Positions 1 to 5,839 are shown, counted from the stretch's first letter. The stretch is DNA of 5,947 bases from Akkermansiaceae bacterium (GCA_903909905.1 CAIVXP010000317.1:1-5947), one strand, 5' to 3'. A program made the numbers and translations. Notes: generated by a model not told the origin, from the letters alone.

Positions 1-367
1 GGGTGAGATTGGCGGTCGTATTGGCCGTCCCGGATCCACGGAGAATAATGGTCACGCCGTTAACGTCCACATATGTGGTCGAATTGCCCGCCCCGCTGAG
101 CCCGCTGACGGTAGCGACATTGTCCATGATGCCGCCTTGGAGGGTGCCCCCGCTGAGGGTGATGGCGTTGTTTAAAGTCCGTGCGCCGCTGCTGCCCACG
201 GAAATGGTGTGATTGCCCGAGCTGATGGTGATGTTTCCAGCGCTGGAGTTGGAAGAAGCCGTGTAGTTTTGGCTATGAGCGGTGAATGGCGCGGCAAGCA
301 GAGCCAATGCCAGAGCCGTCAAGCGGACTGGATTGGATTTTACATGCGTATTGATCGACGCCGTCAA
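1..367 (-). CDS. Exported beta-strand-repeat (autotransporter-passenger-like) protein, N-terminal part
   Basis: Read on the minus strand from a proposed TTG at 367, this frame starts with a signal peptide. The n-region is short and basic (ending HVKSNPVR), the hydrophobic core is LTALALALLAAPFTA, and a likely cleavage site follows at AHS-QN. The remaining ~90 residues are rich in Ser, Thr, Gly and Asn with alternating hydrophobic residues, including the stretches ITLSGGTLQGG and VSGLSGAGNSTTYVDV. That pattern is typical of autotransporter-associated beta-strand repeats that form a right-handed beta-helix on the cell surface. The gene is incomplete and runs off the left edge, so no C-terminal anchor or barrel can be seen. 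The start is uncertain. The frame has no ATG upstream for over 200 bases and no clear ribosome binding site; TTG at 367 was chosen because it gives a normal signal peptide, and an ATT further upstream is possible. Repeat-protein class is fairly sure, specific function unknown. Confidence 0.6.
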   Translation of the reverse strand, partial: MTASINTHVKSNPVRLTALALALLAAPFTAHSQNYTASSNSSAGNITISSGNHTISVGSSGARTLNNAITLSGGTLQGGIMDNVATVSGLSGAGNSTTYVDVNGVTIILRGSGTANTTANLT

Positions 368-600
368 ATTATTGGGCTTGGTTTTTGGGGTTTGGGAGTT
401 TTTGGAAGTGGTTTTTAAGACACTAACAATGTTCGCATATTGCGGTGTACTCCAGCCTTGGAGGCATGCGCAAATGCAAACTGATTGGTCAACATTAGTA
501 CGCCCATTAAAGTTATCTAGATTTTTTTTCGCTAAGTGAGAAAATTTTTCATCGACAGGAGAAGCGGGAATATCGAGCGAAAGGGTTGCATGGTGTTCTA
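368..600. other. AT-rich intergenic region between divergent genes
   Basis: This 233-base stretch separates the leftward surface-protein gene from the rightward small ORF, so it should hold the promoters for both. It is visibly more AT-rich than its surroundings, with A/T runs near 522-549. The minus-strand frame of the surface protein stays open across it but contains no ATG. No convincing -35/-10 pair, operator or terminator could be picked out by eye. Confidence 0.4.
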
Positions 601-744
601 ATGAGCAGCATGGAAAATAAACAGGAAGACGAGACCGCTTTTTGGGCGTGGCTGGCGCGTCCTGAGGTGGTGAGCGAACGGACTTGGGCGGATTTTACCC
701 AACTCGTTCTTTTCAAAGACCGTTTGTCATCATTCCGCGGCTAG
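601..744 (+). CDS. Small hypothetical protein (47 aa), possibly a gene remnant
   Basis: An ATG-started frame of 47 codons, with a second in-frame ATG at codon 4 (610). The product begins MSSMENKQEDETAFWAWLAR, is acidic at the N-terminus and Trp-rich (three Trp), and ends DRLSSFRG. I recognise no family. The amphipathic character would fit a small regulatory protein or the N-terminus of a longer one. An AAGGG about 16 bases upstream of the first ATG is too distant to be a good ribosome binding site. The TAG stop overlaps the left tip of the MITE-like element at 742-1008. If a TA duplication is removed, the ancestral codon would be TAA, so the insertion does not explain the short length. It may be a true small gene, an older truncation, or chance. 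Confidence 0.35.
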   Translation: MSSMENKQEDETAFWAWLARPEVVSERTWADFTQLVLFKDRLSSFRG

Positions 745-772
745 AGCATATTGCTCAAATCTGTAGCCGGTG
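742..772 (+). repeat. Left terminal inverted repeat of the MITE-like element
   Basis: This 31-base end pairs with 978-1008 in inverted orientation with six mismatches. Its tip also contains a self-palindrome, GAGCA-TAT-TGCTC (744-756), not present in the right end, where the second arm has diverged. The stop codon of the upstream 47-codon ORF lies in its first bases. Confidence 0.65.
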
Positions 773-876
773 CTTGGGGTTATGCGTGGTAAATTTGCGG
801 CTTTGCCGACCTTGAAAAACGGAATCCTTGTCCATGGCTGCGTTGTCGCTCAGTCGTGGATGTCTATCTACTTTGC

Positions 877-917
877 CCGCACCCGCCGGTGCGGCCCTTA
901 CGGGCAACCCTTCGGGT
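877..917. repeat. Cluster of three consecutive hairpins inside the MITE-like element
   Basis: Three short perfect stems follow each other. The first is CCGCACC/GGTGCGG (877-883 with 888-894, loop CGCC), the second GCCC/GGGC (894-897 with 902-905), and the third ACCC/GGGT (907-910 with 914-917, loop TTC). The first stem is GC-rich and stable as DNA cruciform or RNA. No T-run follows on either strand, so this is not an obvious intrinsic terminator. The cluster may be the structural core of the element, or a structured RNA if transcribed. Confidence 0.5.
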
Positions 918-977
918 CGGCTATGTCGCTCCGCTCCATTGTCGCAACGCCTTGCCCTGGCCAAAATCTTCTCGCTC

Positions 978-1008
978 CACCGGCTACACCTTTTCGCAAA
1001 CTGCTCTA
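978..1008 (-). repeat. Right terminal inverted repeat of the MITE-like element
   Basis: The reverse complement of this segment matches 742-772 at 25 of 31 positions. The outer TAGAGCA and the inner TGTAGCCGGTG are identical, and all mismatches fall in the middle. Confidence 0.65.
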
Positions 1009-1220
1009 AAAGCCTTGGGCGGGAGAGTTTAGGATGGGCATGGCGCTTGGAAAGCGCCGCCACGGTGAGGAGGCCGTCACGAATGGGTGGATGCGATGTT
1101 CGATTCGACGGTTTTTTGGGGGGGCATTCCATTTGTGGTTGGTGACCTCGACTTGCCAGAGCGTGCGTTTTGGCTATCGTCCGTTGCGCCATGCGCTGGT
1201 AAAAAAATCAATTCATCGAA
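1009..1220. other. Non-coding stretch upstream of the kinase gene
   Basis: Together with the MITE-like element this makes up the 476-base gap without a gene. It holds a strong palindrome at 1042-1058, a second weak stem (ACGG 1062-1065 with CCGT 1074-1077), and a T6-G7 run near 1112-1125. The promoter of the kinase operon should lie here, or the operon reads through from upstream, but no good -35/-10 pair was found. The overlapping frames here have no protein-like composition. Confidence 0.4.
1042..1058. repeat. Perfect 7-bp hairpin, GGCGCTT-GGA-AAGCGCC
   Basis: A perfect inverted repeat with a 3-base loop sits just right of the MITE-like element. It is followed by GC-rich sequence rather than a T-run, so it is not a standard terminator. 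It resembles GC-rich palindromic units that are often dispersed between genes; whether it is multicopy here cannot be told from one window. Confidence 0.5.
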
Positions 1221-3221
1221 GTGTTTAAGTATTTGCGACTGATCCTTCCCCTGCTGCTGTCGTGGGCCGCGGTTGCTACAAGCTATGGCGTGCCCATCGT
1301 GACGCGCGAAGGGCTTGCACACCATTCCACCGCCGATCTTGAAAGTTACTTGGCGGCGCTTGATGCCGAACTCGCGCATCTTGCCAACTACAGCTTGCGC
1401 AGCAGCGTGGGCTCGATCGGTTTCCGCTCTGCTACCCATGCAAAAAGCGACTCGACCGAGTGGGTCCAAATCGAGCTTGGGCAGGAGCAGAGCTTCGACC
1501 AGGTCGTGCTGGTCCCATCGATTCGGCGCGACGCGCGATTTGGCTTTCGGGCCGATGGATTTCCCGTGGAGTTTCGCATCATCGCCGGCAGCTCGAGAAA
1601 CCCCCAAGGCAAGGTGGTGGGTTCGTTTGGAAAAAACGACCAAGTGCTGCCACGGGTCGCACCCTTCGTGGTGGAATGCCCCGGCAGTGTTGGTTCATGG
1701 ATACGGCTCGAAGCCACCGAACTTTCACCGCGCGCCTGGGATGGAAAATACGAACTCAATCTTGCCGAAATCCTGATCTTCAGGGGCGAGGAAAACATTG
1801 CCCTCCAGCGACCGGTGCGCGCCTCATCATCCGAATCGACAGGCGCACGGGCCAAGCGGTTTCTTGTGGATGGATCCACGCCGTTTCTGATGGCCGCCGC
1901 ACGGGGCGAGCAAAGCATCGCAATGATCAGCCGCATCAACGCGTCGGACGCGCCCACCATTGTGATGGACTTGGAAACCATCCAGCCGATCAACCGGATC
2001 CACTTTCACTCCACGGATTTGAGCGACACCGTTCCGCAGGCCATGGAGATCGACTACGGGATCCCGAGGCGCATGCGCGCACTGGGCGCCAAGTCGGCCG
2101 ATTTTTCGGATCAGGTCCTGCTCTCGGAATACCGCGCCAACTCCATCTACGACATAGGCCCGATCCTCATGCTGAAATTTCGCGAAACCGACTGCCGCTA
2201 TGTGATGGTGATCGCCGATGAGCCATACTCAAATCCCTTTGGCAGGGAAAAAATCGCAACCATCGGCACTGCCGAAATCGAAATTTTTTCCAAAGGCCGG
2301 AACGTGGCACTTGGCAAAACCGTCACCGCCAACTTTTCGCCCAACGACCGTACGCGGCAGCTGAAGGCAATCACCGACGGTCGCAACCTATATGGCAACA
2401 TCCTGTCGATGCGGGCCTGGCTCGGGGAGTTGGCCCGCCGCCACGATATCGAAACCGAGCGCCCGCTCATCGTCGATGCATTGAACCAACGCTACGCCCG
2501 CCAAGAATCGAATTTGAAGCTGATGGGGTGGCTGGCCGCTCTGCTGGCCGCGGGGCTCGGTCTCTCCGTGCTGGTCTCTAGGCACTTGCAAAATCGCAAA
2601 ATCGCGGAGATTCGCCAACGCTTTGCCGCCGATCTGCACGACGAACTGGGAGCCAATTTGCACACGATCCGCTTGCTGGGCGATGTCGCCCTCAACGCGA
2701 TCGATTCGCCCGAGCGACTCAAGAACGCGCTGCACCGCAGCATGGAGCTGGCGGAACGCAGCAGCAGCGCCGTGCGGCAGGGCATCAGCCTTTATCAGGA
2801 TGGCGGGCTGCACGAAAACCTGCCGGATGACATGCTGCGCGCCGCAGAGCGAATTCTCGCCGATGTGGAACGCGAAATCTCCATCAAAGGACACGAGATC
2901 CTCAGGCGCCTGCAACCGCGCCAGCGCGCGGATTTGTTTCTTTTTTTCAAGGAGAGCCTTGTCAACATCAGCCGCCACTCGGGAGCGACGCGCTTTGGCA
3001 TCGATCTGACAGCAAGCGAAAAAGAAATCCGCATGACCATCAGCGACAACGGTCGGGGCATGACGGATTTCGAAAACAGCCACGTCCCAGCGTCGCTCGA
3101 GCGCCGCGCCCAACTGCTCGGAGCCCAAGTGATCGCCGGAAAATCCGCCAACGGCGGTGCCTCCATCACCCTGACATTCACGCCCAAGAGGCTCATCGCC
3201 GAAAACCAACAATTTTCATGA
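1221..3221 (+). CDS. Membrane histidine kinase (HisKA_3/NarL type) with discoidin-like sensor repeats
   Basis: This is a 666-aa sensor kinase with a GTG start, the first usable start after an in-frame stop at 1200-1202. No strong ribosome binding site is seen. Residues 1-23 form a signal peptide or N-terminal anchor. Residues ~60-188 and ~190-357 look like two beta-rich galactose-binding/discoidin (F5/8 type C) units. Blocks NIALQRPV (192-199) and NVALGKTV (361-368), each followed by a DG motif, mark repeat starts; the last unit is cut short. A transmembrane helix spans ~434-453. The cytoplasmic part has an H-box DLHDELG with phosphoacceptor His473, an N-box around E578-N582 (FKESLVNISRHSGATR) and a G1 box DNGRGM (609-614). 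The usual G2 G-x-G-L is absent, replaced by HVPASLERR. From known families, it should autophosphorylate at His473 on an extracytoplasmic signal and pass phosphate to the regulator encoded next. A carbohydrate ligand is inferred from the fold only. Confidence 0.9.
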   Translation: MFKYLRLILPLLLSWAAVATSYGVPIVTREGLAHHSTADLESYLAALDAELAHLANYSLRSSVGSIGFRSATHAKSDSTEWVQIELGQEQSFDQVVLVPSIRRDARFGFRADGFPVEFRIIAGSSRNPQGKVVGSFGKNDQVLPRVAPFVVECPGSVGSWIRLEATELSPRAWDGKYELNLAEILIFRGEENIALQRPVRASSSESTGARAKRFLVDGSTPFLMAAARGEQSIAMISRINASDAPTIVMDLETIQPINRIHFHSTDLSDTVPQAMEIDYGIPRRMRALGAKSADFSDQVLLSEYRANSIYDIGPILMLKFRETDCRYVMVIADEPYSNPFGREKIATIGTAEIEIFSKGRNVALGKTVTANFSPNDRTRQLKAITDGRNLYGNILSMRAWLGELARRHDIETERPLIVDALNQRYARQESNLKLMGWLAALLAAGLGLSVLVSRHLQNRKIAEIRQRFAADLHDELGANLHTIRLLGDVALNAIDSPERLKNALHRSMELAERSSSAVRQGISLYQDGGLHENLPDDMLRAAERILADVEREISIKGHEILRRLQPRQRADLFLFFKESLVNISRHSGATRFGIDLTASEKEIRMTISDNGRGMTDFENSHVPASLERRAQLLGAQVIAGKSANGGASITLTFTPKRLIAENQQFS

Positions 3222-3889
3222 AATCCATCCGCGTCATGATGGTGGAGGACCACCCGGAATACCGCGAAGGCATCGCCCTCGCACTCGAGCTCGAAGAAGA
3301 CATCGAGCTGACCAGCAAATTCGGCACGGCAGAGCGCGCCTTGCGCCATCTGCAAGATCGAAGCCAAAACCAAAAACCCGAAGTCATCCTGCTGGACTTG
3401 AACCTACCAGGCATCACCGGCCTAGAGGCAATCCCCTACTTTCACACCTGCCTGCCAAGCGCACAGATCATCGTTCTCACCCAATCCGACAGCGAGCCGG
3501 ATGTATTGGCGGCCATATCTGCCGGTGCCGTGGGATATTTGCTGAAGTCGGCCCCGCTCGAACAGATCACGGAAAGCATCCGCAACGTGATGAGTGGCGG
3601 GGCGGCCCTCGACGCAAAAATGGCGCAGTACATCATGAAAAAACTCAAAAAGACCCCGCTCAAGCGCGATGCTGAAATCCAGCTATCGCAGCGGGAAATC
3701 GAGGTACTCTCGCTGCTCGGCCAAGGCCTCCTGAAAAAGGAAATTTCAGACCGATTGTGCATCAGCATTCCCACCGTCGCGACACATGTGCGGCACATTT
3801 ATGAAAAGCTCAATGTGAAGAATGCCGCGGCCGCCGTGACCAAGGCCTATCGAGCCGGCATTCTGAATCCCGAACAACATGATGGCTGA
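3218..3889 (+). CDS. NarL/LuxR-family response regulator
   Basis: A 223-aa two-domain regulator. The receiver domain (~1-125) has the acidic pocket E10-D11, phosphoacceptor Asp60 in VILLDLNLPG, the switch Thr88 in IIVLT and the conserved Lys110 in GYLLK. A linker rich in Lys (~138-150) precedes a LuxR-type helix-turn-helix (~157-210: SQREIEVLSLLGQG through the recognition helix TVATHVRHIYEKL). All key residues are present. The ATG overlaps the kinase stop in ATGA, so the two are almost certainly translationally coupled and act as a cognate pair, with phosphorylation of Asp60 expected to promote dimerisation and DNA binding. Target promoters cannot be identified from this window; the operon itself and the adjacent membrane-protein genes are candidates by position only. 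Confidence 0.95.
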   Translation: MKSIRVMMVEDHPEYREGIALALELEEDIELTSKFGTAERALRHLQDRSQNQKPEVILLDLNLPGITGLEAIPYFHTCLPSAQIIVLTQSDSEPDVLAAISAGAVGYLLKSAPLEQITESIRNVMSGGAALDAKMAQYIMKKLKKTPLKRDAEIQLSQREIEVLSLLGQGLLKKEISDRLCISIPTVATHVRHIYEKLNVKNAAAAVTKAYRAGILNPEQHDG

Positions 3890-3932
3890 ATCCGATGGCG
3901 CGGATGCGGAGTGACCGCGATTTTTTACTTTC

Positions 3933-4439
3933 ATGAAGCTGTTAGAAAAAATGAAGGGCGATGGGGCGGCGCGCCCGCCACGACCGGAATTGCGAGTCAT
4001 CGCTCTCGCCACATTGGGCGCCTCGCTGGCCATTGCCTTGCTTGGCTGGCTGACATCCCACGCCAACACGCCTCTCATTCTCGGGTCATTCGGCGCCACC
4101 TGCGTGATGGTCTTTGGATTTCCCGACGCTCCGTTTGCCCAACCGCGGCATGTCTTGTGCGGCCATGTGCTGACCGCACTCATCGGCCTGATTTTCCTGC
4201 ATTTCACCGGACCATGCTGGTGGGGAATGGGCCTCGCGACCGGCACCGCCATCGCCGCGATGATGTGCCTGCGCATCGTGCATCCGCCCGCCGGCGGCAA
4301 CCCGATTGTGATTTTCATGACCAGCCCGTCATGGAGCTTTCTGTGGTTTCCCACGCTCAGCGGCGCGCTCATCATCGTAGCGCTCGCCCTGATCTACAAC
4401 AACCTGACGCGCGTGGCCCGCTATCCGAAATACTACTGA
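3933..4439 (+). CDS. HPP-family integral membrane protein
   Basis: A 168-aa hydrophobic protein carrying the family signature HPP in RIVHPPAGGNPIVIF (residues ~114-128). There are four to five hydrophobic segments: ~21-40, ~48-63, ~74-91, ~96-114 and ~136-156. The length is typical of short single-domain HPP proteins. Some cyanobacterial and plant HPP members are reported to function in nitrite transport, but the substrate here is unknown. The ATG at 3933 is the first in a frame opened by a stop at 3912-3914; a second ATG at 3951 is possible, and neither has a clear ribosome binding site. It lies 43 bp after the response-regulator gene on the same strand, so it is probably the last gene of the two-component operon. 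Its stop is only 11 bp from the stop of the converging gene. Confidence 0.88.
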   Translation: MKLLEKMKGDGAARPPRPELRVIALATLGASLAIALLGWLTSHANTPLILGSFGATCVMVFGFPDAPFAQPRHVLCGHVLTALIGLIFLHFTGPCWWGMGLATGTAIAAMMCLRIVHPPAGGNPIVIFMTSPSWSFLWFPTLSGALIIVALALIYNNLTRVARYPKYY

Positions 4440-4450
4440 ACGTCGATCAC

Positions 4451-5347
4451 TTAGGCATCGTCACGCGCAGCCTTCACCGCCATGCGCGCGCGGCTGGTCA
4501 TCTCGGTAAAGTAGGCACCCAGCATGAGCACCTGCGCGGAATAATACATCCAGAAAAGCAGGATCATGAAGGACGACATCGCGCCGTAGAAAGACCCCGC
4601 GCTCAACCAACCAAGGTACAGGCCCATGCCAAGTTTGCCGAGGGAAAACAACAAGGCCGTGCCAAAAGCCCCAAGCCAAACATAACGCCAAAGCACACGC
4701 GCATCGGGAAGAAATTTGAAAATCAACGCGCACACCAAGGTCACCAACACGACTGTAAGGCCAAACTCCACCGCAAGCAGCACATTGCCCGAGTAAGGCA
4801 AACCCTCCGGCAGGTATTTTTTCATCGCAGCGAGAGTGGTCGTCGACACCAGCGACAGAATGAGAAGCAACCCGGCAATGATCACGCCCAGCAAGGAGAT
4901 CAAGTAGTGCTCAACCCACTTCCACCACGTGGCCTCCTTGAGGTGCGGCACTTGCCAAATGAAGTTCATCGATTCGCGGAGCTGACGCATCACGCTCGAA
5001 GCGGAGTAAAGCAGAACGACGAGGCCAACCACCGCAGCCCAGCCCGAACCCGTGTGCGCACGCACCCCCGCCAGCAAGCCCTCAATGGTCAAGGCCGTGT
5101 CGTGACCAAAGGTTTCCACCAGCTTGTCGCGAAGTTCACCGCGCGCCGAATCCTCGCCGAAAAACCATCCAGCGATGGAGGTGGCAATCAGCAACAAGGG
5201 ACCGAGCGAAAAAACCGCGTAGTAAGTGAGCGCTGCCCCATGCGTGAGCCCTCCCTGCGTGAAGTAGCGGTTGAACGCATCCACAAGAATGCGCCAGTTG
5301 CCATTGCCTGCCTTGGCCGGCGCCGCTTGCTGCTCCATGTACTCCAT
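4451..5347 (-). CDS. YihY/BrkB-family inner membrane protein
   Basis: A 298-aa protein with about six transmembrane helices (~40-64, 102-120, 148-168, 187-210, 224-247, 258-281). It has hallmark YihY/BrkB features: an early THGAALTYYAVFSLGPLLL block, SASSVMRQLRESMNFIW after the second helix, and GSFYGAMSSFMILLFWMYYS near the end. The family was once called ribonuclease BN, a name now considered wrong; its biochemical role is not settled, with transport or envelope functions suggested. ATG at 5347 was chosen because the family homology starts soon after it. The frame is open to a GTG at 5389, which would add 14 residues, and ATG at 5338 is also possible; none has a good ribosome binding site. 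It converges on the HPP gene with no room for a normal terminator between them. Confidence 0.9.
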   Translation of the reverse strand: MEYMEQQAAPAKAGNGNWRILVDAFNRYFTQGGLTHGAALTYYAVFSLGPLLLIATSIAGWFFGEDSARGELRDKLVETFGHDTALTIEGLLAGVRAHTGSGWAAVVGLVVLLYSASSVMRQLRESMNFIWQVPHLKEATWWKWVEHYLISLLGVIIAGLLLILSLVSTTTLAAMKKYLPEGLPYSGNVLLAVEFGLTVVLVTLVCALIFKFLPDARVLWRYVWLGAFGTALLFSLGKLGMGLYLGWLSAGSFYGAMSSFMILLFWMYYSAQVLMLGAYFTEMTSRARMAVKAARDDA

Positions 5348-5410
5348 CGACACGACCAGCCTAACTGATGCGCACCGACTGAAAAGCACATCTTCAACGG
5401 GACGCTCATG

Positions 5411-5451
5411 CGCCCTGCCAATGTCACATCCCGGTAGGGCGACGCGGCCCT
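5411..5451. repeat. GC-rich alternative inverted-repeat cluster
   Basis: CGCCCT (5411-5416) pairs with AGGGCG (5436-5441). The same right arm, AGGGC (5436-5440), can instead pair with GCCCT (5447-5451), giving two mutually exclusive stems. A GGCGCC palindrome follows at 5454-5459. The cluster lies between the lmo0937-like gene and the YihY gene. Neither strand shows a T-run after a stem, so a standard intrinsic terminator is unlikely. A dispersed palindromic repeat or a regulatory leader of the YihY transcript are possible readings. Confidence 0.4.
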
Positions 5452-5516
5452 GCGGCGCCGACTCTATCAGAAAAGATTCACCACCAAAGTCGCGAAGGCA
5501 CCCAAGAAATTTCCAG

Positions 5517-5666
5517 CTAGATGACGCGACGACCTTGGATCACGCGAAGCAGGATGATGATGATGGCAGCTACCAGTAGAATGTGAATGAATCCCCCCAA
5601 GGTGTAACTCGTCACCAAGCCAAGGAGCCAAAGTACAAACAGGACAATTGCAATAGTAGTTAACAT
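5517..5666 (-). CDS. lmo0937-family small membrane protein
   Basis: A 49-aa protein starting MLTTIAIVLFVLWLLG and continuing LVTSYTLGGFIHILLV before a second hydrophobic run and a basic end, IQGRRVI. This closely fits the lmo0937-family pattern: two membrane helices (~3-18 and ~25-41) around the conserved TSYTLGG-IHILL turn and a C-terminal QGRR. Full length agrees with the family (about 50 residues). Function is unknown; such proteins often occur near general-stress genes, but nothing here proves that role. The ATG at 5666 is the only sensible start; a GAAAGAA about 9-15 bases upstream is a weak ribosome binding site. The gene faces the same way as the YihY gene 169 bp downstream and may share its transcript. 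It is short enough to be missed by ORF-length filters. Confidence 0.88.
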   Translation of the reverse strand: MLTTIAIVLFVLWLLGLVTSYTLGGFIHILLVAAIIIILLRVIQGRRVI

Positions 5667-5713
5667 GGAATTGGTTCTTTCAATGGATAATGTGTGTGGA
5701 AACTAAGTGTGGA

Positions 5714-5839
5714 CTAATCCGATGGCGGAGGCATGACTCCAAGCCGTTTGGGCTTGATGCAAGTCCCGTCAAGCGGACGACGAAGCCCTTCTCGAACGAT
5801 GATGTGATCTTCGATCAGAAGAACATGGATTCGTTTCAC
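5714..5839 (-). pseudogene. Remnant of a NarL-type response regulator (receiver N-terminus only)
   Basis: From a GTG at 5839 the minus strand encodes 41 residues. The first ~20, KRIHVLLIEDHIIVREGLR, match the start of a NarL/LuxR-family receiver domain: first beta strand, acidic pair E10-D11 followed by His12, and the V-REGLR helix. After that the frame turns into a Pro/Arg/Lys-rich tail ending VMPPPSD with TAG, with no phosphoacceptor Asp, switch Thr/Lys or helix-turn-helix. None of the other minus-strand frames downstream resumes the domain, so the gene was cut by a deletion or rearrangement rather than a single frameshift. It is not a close copy of the regulator at 3218-3889. A working 41-aa peptide is conceivable but less likely. 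Confidence 0.6.

Larger units (their letters stand above)
742..1008. mobile_element. MITE-like non-autonomous element with 31-nt inverted ends and TA flanks
   Basis: The segment starts TAGAGCA and ends TGCTCTA. The outer 31 bases at each end (742-772 and 978-1008) are inverted copies matching at 25 of 31 positions, including identical 7-base tips and an identical 11-base inner block TGTAGCCGGTG. The dinucleotide TA at 742-743 and 1007-1008 is compatible with the TA target duplication of IS630/Tc1-mariner-type transposition. No frame inside has protein-like composition and the length (267 bp) is too small for a transposase, so it would have to be moved in trans. The interior has three back-to-back hairpins between 877 and 917. 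The family assignment is inferred only from the TA ends; a dispersed structured repeat not moved by a transposase is the alternative. Confidence 0.6.

Noticed and set aside
339..367. Promoter-like TTGACG-N17-TGTAAA on the minus strand
   Set aside because: The -35 box coincides with the proposed start codon, so transcription from it would miss the signal peptide. There is no in-frame start soon after it, and it is probably chance.
3..539. Short plus-strand frames of 69-85 codons opposite the surface-protein gene
   Set aside because: They are antisense to the signal peptide and repeat region and have no protein-like features.
1112..1125. T6-G7 run as a possible terminator tail or phase-variable tract
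   Set aside because: No stem precedes the T-run, and the tract is not in a coding region or an evident promoter, so neither reading is supported.
755..1192. 145-codon minus-strand and ~105-codon plus-strand frames in the gap before the kinase
   Set aside because: They cross the inverted-repeat borders and hairpin core of the MITE-like element and have low-complexity, basic composition without any domain.
1077..1993. Minus-strand open frames of about 190-200 codons opposite the kinase N-terminus
   Set aside because: Antisense shadows of a well-supported kinase gene; the compositions show no recognisable domain.
2388..3373. Long minus-strand frames opposite the kinase core and regulator start
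   Set aside because: They lie opposite strongly conserved H-, N- and G1-box coding sequence and have no motifs of their own.
3911..5368. 485-codon plus-strand open frame across the HPP and YihY genes
   Set aside because: It overlaps the HPP gene in another frame and the YihY gene antisense. Its product is rich in His, Arg and Gln with no hydrophobic or domain pattern, as expected of a shadow in GC-rich DNA.
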